Program-made: the position numbers and the translations under genes
DNA from: CAZVVG01 sp964630615
Lineage (GTDB): Bacteria; Patescibacteriota; Minisyncoccia; Moranbacterales; UBA2206
Reading direction: 5' to 3'
Length of the DNA stretch: 10,157 nt
NCBI GenBank assembly: GCA_964630615.1
Contig: CAZVVG010000025.1
Location: 1-10,157, forward strand
Shown: positions 6,665 to 10,157 of the stretch, one piece after another
How the letters are laid out: the number at the start of each line of letters is the position of its first letter
How positions within the stretch are numbered: the stretch's first letter is position 1
The notes under the pieces: model-generated
What the model saw: the letters and a program-made list of their open reading frames with translations, nothing else
Told to the model about the DNA's origin: nothing
The model's database searches: none

Positions 6665-6940
6665 ATGACGAGACCAAGATTATGCCGACGCCTGCGTTTC
6701 CGACCGCGAGCGCACTATTTCAAGCCCCAGGGAATTCCCCTGTACCAGTTGGAAGAAGTGATTTTGCGTAAAGAAGAAATGGAGGCTGTTAAGCTCAAGG
6801 ATTTTGACGGGCTGGAACAGGTGGCCGCGGCGGAAAAAATGAATACATCCCAAAGCACTTTTCAGCGGATTTTGTCTTCAGCCAGGATTAAAATTGCCGA
6901 AGCGATTGTTAAGGGTAAAGCGTTAAAAATTGAAGAGTAA
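6665..6940 (+). CDS. DUF134 (UPF0251) family HTH DNA-binding protein
   Basis: This 91-residue protein shows the UPF0251 pattern throughout: TRPRLCRRLRFRP at the N-terminus, then YFKPQGIPL, an acidic helix (LEEVILRKEEMEAVKLKD), and a sigma-70 region 4-like HTH around residues 47-85 (GLEQVAAAEKMNTSQSTFQRILSSARIK). Most relatives have a second N-terminal cysteine in the stretch after CRR; here only C7 remains and RLRFRP replaces it, which may change metal or redox sensing. The family commonly neighbours COG1433 proteins and ferredoxin-type ATPases, so it is a good candidate regulator of the whole cluster, though this is not demonstrated. It starts 1 bp after the CDF stop and is the last gene before a strong terminator. 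Confidence 0.92.
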   Translation: MTRPRLCRRLRFRPRAHYFKPQGIPLYQLEEVILRKEEMEAVKLKDFDGLEQVAAAEKMNTSQSTFQRILSSARIKIAEAIVKGKALKIEE

Positions 6941-6956
6941 ATAATCTTCTTTTTGC

Positions 6957-6982
6957 AAAACAGGACGCGCAGTCCTGTTTTT
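6957..6982 (+). terminator. Rho-independent terminator closing the metal/redox cluster
   Basis: A perfect 10-bp stem, AAAACAGGAC (6957-6966) / GTCCTGTTTT (6972-6981), has a 5-nt loop GCGCA and a T-run at 6978-6982. It lies 16 bp after the DUF134 stop. The A-run on the left would also make it work on the minus strand. It separates the DUF134-ending cluster from the ArsR operon. Confidence 0.88.
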
Positions 6983-7024
6983 GCGTGGGAAAAAATTATT
7001 TATAATCCGTTCCGCTTCAGGTTA

Positions 7025-7053
7025 TTGACTCGTATTTTAATCAGGCGTATAAT
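7025..7053 (+). promoter_or_regulatory. Sigma-70 promoter of the ArsR operon
   Basis: TTGACT (7025-7030) and a perfect TATAAT (7048-7053) are 17 bp apart. Transcription would begin near 7060, inside the palindrome at 7052-7071, and the leader before the ArsR start at 7080 is only about 20 nt with no Shine-Dalgarno sequence. Confidence 0.88.
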
Positions 7054-7071
7054 TCTAATATAAATTAGAAT
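7052..7071 (+). promoter_or_regulatory. ArsR operator palindrome overlapping the -10 and start site
   Basis: ATTCTAAT (7052-7059) and ATTAGAAT (7064-7071) form a perfect 8-bp inverted repeat around a 4-nt centre ATAA. It overlaps the last two bases of the -10 box and covers the expected transcription start. ArsR/SmtB repressors typically bind AT-rich palindromes in this position, so autoregulated repression by the adjacent gene is the simplest reading. It could also form a short hairpin in the mRNA leader. Confidence 0.75.
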
Positions 7072-7079
7072 AGATTTTT

Positions 7080-7388
7080 ATGCAGTTCAAATGTTGTGCC
7101 AGAAATTCAGAAGAAGCGGAAGATGTCGGAAAGATTTACGAGTTTCTGCGTGCCGTTGCCGACCCTAACAGATTGAAGATTCTTTGTGTTCTTCAAAAAG
7201 GTTCAAAGTGCGTGTGCGAGATAATGCCTGCAATTGGGATATCTGACAAGTTGGCCTCGCACCATCTCAAAAAATTAAAAAAAATCGGACTTTTAACGGA
7301 GAAACGAGAGGGAACTTTTATCCGCTACTCTTTGGACAGGAAAACGATTAAAAGATATAAAACATTGCTTAATCAAATAATCAAATAG
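7080..7388 (+). CDS. arsR: ArsR/SmtB-family metalloid-responsive repressor
   Basis: This 102-residue winged-helix protein has the ArsR layout: VADPNRLKILCVL (26-38), then SKCVCEIMPAIGIS with C44-x-C46 at the start of the recognition helix region. The recognition helix is KLASHHLKKLKKIGLL, followed by the wing KREGTFIRYSL. C44/C46 correspond to the classical arsenite-binding C-x-C of ArsR (usually CVC in ELCVCDL). A vicinal pair, C5-C6 at the N-terminus, could supply further ligands, as N-terminal cysteines do in CadC-like sensors. It probably represses its own operon through the palindrome just upstream and lets go when As(III) or a related thiophilic ion binds. The exact inducer is inferred from the motif and from the ArsP-type permease downstream. 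Confidence 0.92.
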   Translation: MQFKCCARNSEEAEDVGKIYEFLRAVADPNRLKILCVLQKGSKCVCEIMPAIGISDKLASHHLKKLKKIGLLTEKREGTFIRYSLDRKTIKRYKTLLNQIIK

Positions 7389-7392
7389 GAAT

Positions 7393-7815
7393 ATGGGATG
7401 TAATTGCCAATCTTGCGGTTGTAATAGTGAAACGGAATCCAAAAAGAGCCTCGTCATCTCTTGGCAGAGGCTTGTTTCAGATGGAAGCACTTGTCCACGC
7501 TGTGGCTCAACCGAGGACGAATTGGACAAAGCAGTTTCTCAGCTCAAAGAAAAACTTAATCCACAGGGGATAGAAATTATTTTGAGAAAAGAAGAAATAA
7601 CACTAGACGAATTCAAACAAAACCCATTAATGTCGAACCGAATTACTTTTAACGGACAATCTCTTGAAGAGTTGCTTAACGCCAAGATAGGACACAGTAA
7701 GTGTTGTAATGTTTGCGGAGACGAAGAATGTCGGACTACGGAGATAAAAGAAAATAGCTATGAGACAATCCCTGCAGATTTAATTGTTGAAGCTGGTCTA
7801 AAAGCAGTTTGCTAA
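7393..7815 (+). CDS. DUF2703 family cysteine-rich thioredoxin-fold-like protein
   Basis: This 140-residue protein matches DUF2703: ISWQRLVSDGSTCPRCGST (C34-x2-C37), a central GIEIILRKEEI strand, NPLMSNRITFNGQSLEELL, then KCCNVCGDEECRT (C104, C105, C108, C113) and YETIPADLIVEA. It has eleven cysteines: four at the N-terminus (C3, C5, C8, C10 in a CNCQSCGC run), the CPRC pair, the central four, and C140 as the last residue. The fold is believed to resemble thioredoxin; no enzyme activity is established. Members often sit in ars or mercury-type operons, suggesting metalloid binding or reduction. It starts 4 bp after arsR with a weak AGGA before the ATG, so it is in the same operon. A metallochaperone role for the N-terminal cysteine run is inferred. 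Confidence 0.88.
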   Translation: MGCNCQSCGCNSETESKKSLVISWQRLVSDGSTCPRCGSTEDELDKAVSQLKEKLNPQGIEIILRKEEITLDEFKQNPLMSNRITFNGQSLEELLNAKIGHSKCCNVCGDEECRTTEIKENSYETIPADLIVEAGLKAVC

Positions 7816-7848
7816 TAAATTTATAAGCGTAATTTTTATAAAAATCAT

Positions 7849-8124
7849 ATGAACATCAAAATTCTCGGATCCGGCTGTCCTAATTGTCAAAAATTAGAAT
7901 CCAATACCAAACAAGCCTTGGAAGAATTGAAGCTGGAAGCGAAGGTGGAGAAAATTTCAGAAATTCAAGATATAATGAACTATGGAATTATGAGCACCCC
8001 AGCTTTAGTTGTCGATGGCACGGTGCTAGTGGCTGGAATGGTGCCTAGTGTGGAGCAGATTAAAAAAGCATTGCAAAATTATAACAAGCCTGCTGGAACA
8101 TGTTCTTGCGGTGGCAAATGCTAA
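7849..8124 (+). CDS. Mini-thioredoxin (redox-active disulfide protein type, CPNC) with Cys-rich tail
   Basis: This 91-residue protein has a compact thioredoxin fold: MNIKILGSGCPNC (C10-x2-C13) followed by a helix, a strand ending in the cis-proline region GIMSTPALVVDG (P51), and a short C-terminal helix. It resembles the small thioredoxins regularly encoded beside COG0701/ArsP permeases. The last residues, AGTCSCGGKC, add three cysteines (C85, C87, C91) that are not part of the core fold and could bind a metal or metalloid. It lies 33 bp after the DUF2703 gene and 3 bp before the permease start, so it is co-translated with the permease. A role in reducing the thiol groups of the permease or delivering metalloid to it is inferred. 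Confidence 0.92.
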   Translation: MNIKILGSGCPNCQKLESNTKQALEELKLEAKVEKISEIQDIMNYGIMSTPALVVDGTVLVAGMVPSVEQIKKALQNYNKPAGTCSCGGKC

Positions 8125-8127
8125 CTT

Positions 8128-9075
8128 ATGATTAAACTGTTTGCCGATTGGGTTACTTATTCAGTTTTTAATATAACTCCTGAAACGCTTTTAGCTGAGG
8201 CAGTTGACTTCTTTATATACGACACAATTAAAATCTTTTTACTTCTGGCTGTTATAATCTTTATTGTTTCAATTATTCGTTCCTTTCTTCCGCCAGAAAA
8301 AATTAGAACGATACTCTCCAGCGAGAAAAAGTATTTTGGCAATGTGCTGGCTTCGCTTTTGGGAATAGTTACTCCGTTTTGCACTTGCTCGGCTATTCCT
8401 CTCTTTCTGGGTTTTCTGGAAGCGGGAGTTCCCCTGGGAACAACCTTTTCTTTTTTGGTAGCTTCACCGATGATAAACGAAGTGGCTTTGGTTTTACTTT
8501 TAGGAATGTTTGGCTGGAAGATTGCTGTGCTCTATATCGTCAGTGGTCTCGTAATTTCCATTCTTTCAGGAATAGTCATTGGGCATCTGAAAGTGGAAAA
8601 TCTAGTGGAAGAATTTGTGAGTAAAGGCAATAAAAATGGAATGTTACAACTTCCGTCCCTGACTTGGAAACAAAGAATTGATTACGCCAGAAATTATACT
8701 ATTGGGATTATCAAGAAAATTTGGATTTATGTCGTTATTGGAATCGGTATCGGAGCGTGGATACACGGCTATGTGCCGACTGATTTTCTGGCTCAATATG
8801 CTTCGGCTGACAAGTGGTATGCGGTGCCATTGGCGGTTTTGGTGGGTATTCCGCTTTACTCGAATGCGGCTGGTGTGATTCCCTTGGTTGGAGTTCTGAC
8901 TGAAAAAGGAGTAGCGATTGGCACCAGCCTCGCTTTTATGATGGCCGTGACGGCATTATCACTTCCGGAGTTTATGATTTTGAAAAAAATAATGAAAATG
9001 AAGTTGATTTTAATTTTTGCGGGAGTTGTTGGAATTGGAATAATTATAAACGCCCAGATGGATATGGAGAGGTAA
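8128..9075 (+). CDS. ArsP-type permease (COG0701/DUF318)
   Basis: This 315-residue polytopic membrane protein has about eight hydrophobic segments. Its two halves each contain a related signature: TPFCTCSAIPLFLGF (82-96, with C85 and C87) and VGIPLYSNAAGVIPL in the second half. The first is the hallmark of the ArsP/COG0701 permeases, of which ArsP exports trivalent organoarsenicals; others have been linked to different metalloids. Operon position after ArsR, DUF2703 and a mini-thioredoxin supports thiophilic metalloid efflux. The extreme C-terminus is suspect: the stop at 9073-9075 lies 3 bp before an assembly gap, and the last residues (after VGIGII) read INAQMDMER. A more family-like ending, IGIIFTGYLFNLVLK, occurs just past the gap. 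The core assignment is firm; the last ~9 residues are not. Confidence 0.93.
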   Translation: MIKLFADWVTYSVFNITPETLLAEAVDFFIYDTIKIFLLLAVIIFIVSIIRSFLPPEKIRTILSSEKKYFGNVLASLLGIVTPFCTCSAIPLFLGFLEAGVPLGTTFSFLVASPMINEVALVLLLGMFGWKIAVLYIVSGLVISILSGIVIGHLKVENLVEEFVSKGNKNGMLQLPSLTWKQRIDYARNYTIGIIKKIWIYVVIGIGIGAWIHGYVPTDFLAQYASADKWYAVPLAVLVGIPLYSNAAGVIPLVGVLTEKGVAIGTSLAFMMAVTALSLPEFMILKKIMKMKLILIFAGVVGIGIIINAQMDMER

Positions 9076-9078
9076 ATC

Positions 9079-9088
9079 NNNNNNNNNN
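9079..9088. other. Scaffold gap (10 N)
   Basis: Ten N mark an assembly join of unknown real length. The 13-mer AATTGGAATAATT is found both shortly before the gap (9033-9045) and directly after it (9089-9101), so the two contigs may overlap rather than be separated. Gene order across this point should not be taken as proven. Confidence 0.97.
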
Positions 9089-9089
9089 A

Positions 9090-9137
9090 ATTGGAATAAT
9101 TTTTACAGGATATTTATTTAACTTGGTTTTAAAATAG
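9090..9137 (+). pseudogene. C-terminal fragment of an ArsP-type permease (alternative end)
   Basis: Reading from 9090 gives IGIIFTGYLFNLVLK and stops at TAG 9135-9137. The first four residues repeat IGII of the permease C-terminus before the gap, at the same codon phase, and GYLFN fits a last membrane segment of the COG0701 family. It is either the true end of the permease at 8128 (the contigs should be merged at the shared 13-mer), the end of a second copy lost in the gap, or a strain variant. Confidence 0.6.
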
Positions 9138-9226
9138 GCAGGTTCACTATTTTCGCTCCGCTTAAAAAATATTTAGCGACTTTTATTGTTGAAAAAATAA
9201 CAGGGGATGAAAATATTCCAACCTGC
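9138..9226 (+). ncRNA. Possible structured RNA with four-way junction (unassigned)
   Basis: GCAGGTT (9138-9144) pairs perfectly with AACCTGC (9220-9226). Three smaller hairpins fit inside: TCGCT/AGCGA (9153-9157/9175-9179); TGTT/AACA (9187-9190/9199-9202); and GGGGAT/ATATTCC (9203-9208/9213-9219, two G-T wobbles and one bulge) capped by a GAAA tetraloop. The last two helices abut each other and the closing stem. The layout recalls a cloverleaf, but tRNA consensus loops are absent. In AT-rich DNA small stems are frequent, so the 7-bp closing stem is the main evidence. It begins directly after a stop codon. Confidence 0.25.
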
Positions 9227-9282
9227 ATCGGTGCATATTCGCTTAGGGGGTTTTAGCCAACTTCTGGGGGATTAGAGAAGTT

Positions 9283-9293
9283 TATGCTAGTAT
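9283..9293 (+). promoter_or_regulatory. Possible -10 region upstream of the flippase gene
   Basis: TATGCTAGTAT contains two overlapping -10-like hexamers, TATGCT (9283-9288) and TAGTAT (9288-9293), about 40 nt before the ATG at 9330. No good -35 box lies at the right distance. The rest of the gap between 9227 and 9329 shows no gene or clear signal apart from two similar G-runs (9246-9250 and 9266-9270). Confidence 0.3.
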
Positions 9294-9329
9294 TTAGTAA
9301 GATATTGGCAGCTTATTTAATGAACTTAC

Positions 9330-10133
9330 ATGATTAAGGTATTGCGCAATAAGTTCTTCCAGGATAATATTATCTTTATTTTTGGGACTTTTTTTGGTAG
9401 CCTGGCTAATTACTTCTACCATTTTGTCATTTCCCGCCGGGTGACAGTAGTTGAGTATGGCGAGTTCCAAAACCTCTTGGCGTTTTTTGCCATTTTCAGC
9501 GTTTTAAATTCAGCCTTGTCTTACTTTGTCATAAAATATGTAGCGGTTTTTGCCGAGCACAAAGACTATGCTTCTAGCCGTGAATTTACCAGTTTGCTCA
9601 TATCCAAAGTGACAAAATTAGCGGCCATTTTTCTCTTAGCCATTTTTATGATCAGCCCGTTGCTGAAAAATATTTTCCATTATGCAAGCATCTGGGGGCT
9701 GTTCATCATTGGAACAGCAGTCTTTGTTTCAACCATCTCAGTGGTGTATATGGAAGTGTTGCGCGGTTGGCAGAAGTTTTTTATCTTGACTCTTTTTGGA
9801 GTTGTGGCGGCAATAGTAAAGCTTCTCAGTGGTATCAGCTTAGCCATCATTTATAAATCGGCGGCGGCTGTTTCTTTTTCTTTGTTGCTAGCGGCTCTGA
9901 CGGGTTGTTTTTTGTCGAAGATTTACTGCCAGAAAAAAATCGGGATAGCTGGAGGCAATAGTGGGACAGCCGCTTGGCAAAAAAAATATTTTTCCGACAC
10001 GAGTCTCAAAAAAACCGCGGTTAAAATTTTCATCTTTTCCCTGGGAGTGGTGCTGGTAACCAATCTGGATATTGTTTTAGTGAAGCTGCTGGTTTCTCCT
10101 GAAATGGCCGGATACTATGGTGCTTACCCGTAA
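9330..10133 (+). CDS. Wzx/MOP-superfamily polysaccharide flippase, truncated
   Basis: The 267 residues read as the N-terminal half or more of an oligosaccharide flippase (polysaccharide biosynthesis protein family). The start NIIFIFGTFFGSLANYFYHF begins the first membrane helix, followed by ISRRVTVVEYGEFQNLLAF, a segment typical of this family, and about seven membrane segments in all. The last part, NLDIVLVKLLVSPEMAGYYG, is the conserved region at the start of the family's second half. Full proteins are usually over 400 residues, so this one is cut short. It ends at TAA 10131-10133, only 24 bp before the window end. A shift of one base at the CCC of 10127-10129 opens a frame that stays open to the window edge, so a frameshift is likely. 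It would move lipid-linked sugars across the membrane. It is unrelated to the ars genes across the gap. Confidence 0.85.
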   Translation: MIKVLRNKFFQDNIIFIFGTFFGSLANYFYHFVISRRVTVVEYGEFQNLLAFFAIFSVLNSALSYFVIKYVAVFAEHKDYASSREFTSLLISKVTKLAAIFLLAIFMISPLLKNIFHYASIWGLFIIGTAVFVSTISVVYMEVLRGWQKFFILTLFGVVAAIVKLLSGISLAIIYKSAAAVSFSLLLAALTGCFLSKIYCQKKIGIAGGNSGTAAWQKKYFSDTSLKKTAVKIFIFSLGVVLVTNLDIVLVKLLVSPEMAGYYGAYP

Positions 10134-10157
10134 TCTCAATAAAAATGACAGCATCCT

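Noticed and set aside
9138..9226. tRNA gene
   Set aside because: The 7-bp outer stem and a 17-nt arm next to it look tRNA-like, but there is no TTCRA loop, no proper anticodon arm and the 8-nt linker after the first stem is wrong.
9207..9275. A 22-codon open frame starting MKIFQPASVHIR after GGGG
   Set aside because: It is very short, overlaps the possible RNA fold, and has no recognisable features; a leader peptide cannot be excluded but is not supported.
1..10157. CRISPR array, insertion sequence or transposase
   Set aside because: No spaced direct repeats, terminal inverted repeats or transposase-like protein were seen.

Overview
The window looks like part of a metagenome-assembled bacterial scaffold. 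It is moderately AT-rich, almost all genes lie on the + strand, and it holds a run of 10 N at 9079-9088. The promoters have bacterial sigma-70 form (TTGACA/TTGACT, 17 bp, TATATT/TATAAT). TGA is a normal stop here, because the ATPase gene ends in TGA inside an ATGA overlap. Most starts have no clear Shine-Dalgarno sequence. The gene content suggests a small-genome anaerobic bacterium of the Patescibacteria/CPR type: DUF5320, COG1433 (NifX-like) proteins, a ferredoxin-containing MinD-like ATPase, DUF134, a CcdA-like fusion and a membrane metallophosphoesterase. That placement is an inference; no rRNA or ribosomal-protein marker is present to prove it.

Layout: (1) 15-1184, a membrane-anchored metallophosphoesterase, followed by a weak terminator. 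(2) 1371-6940, a long co-directional cluster starting at a near-consensus promoter: DUF5320 protein, two NifX-like proteins (the second with a frameshift at an A8 tract), an archaeal-type peroxiredoxin, a MinD/Mrp-type ATPase with an inserted 2x[4Fe-4S] ferredoxin domain, a small thioredoxin, an exported thioredoxin fused to a CcdA/DsbD-like membrane electron carrier, a Zn/Fe-type cation diffusion facilitator with a C-terminal cysteine ribbon, and a DUF134 HTH regulator. A rho-independent terminator at 6957-6982 closes this block. (3) 7025-9075, an arsenic/metalloid-type operon: a consensus promoter overlapped by a perfect palindrome, ArsR repressor, Cys-rich DUF2703 protein, CPNC mini-thioredoxin with a Cys-rich tail, and an ArsP/COG0701 permease. 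(4) 9079-10157, the assembly gap, a second version of a permease C-terminus, a non-coding stretch that can fold into a four-way junction, and the N-terminal part of a Wzx/MOP-type polysaccharide flippase that ends early.

How the parts may work together (inference): block 2 reads as a metal/iron-sulfur and thiol-redox module. The COG1433, DUF5320, ferredoxin-ATPase and DUF134 families recur together in anaerobes. Here they are joined to peroxide removal (Prx), cytosolic and extracytoplasmic thiol transfer (Trx, CcdA fusion) and metal export (CDF). Block 3 is a separately regulated metalloid-detoxification operon with its own thiol-redox partners. The sequence does not show what substrate the block 2 module handles; no nitrogenase genes are present, so the NifX-like proteins do not imply nitrogen fixation.
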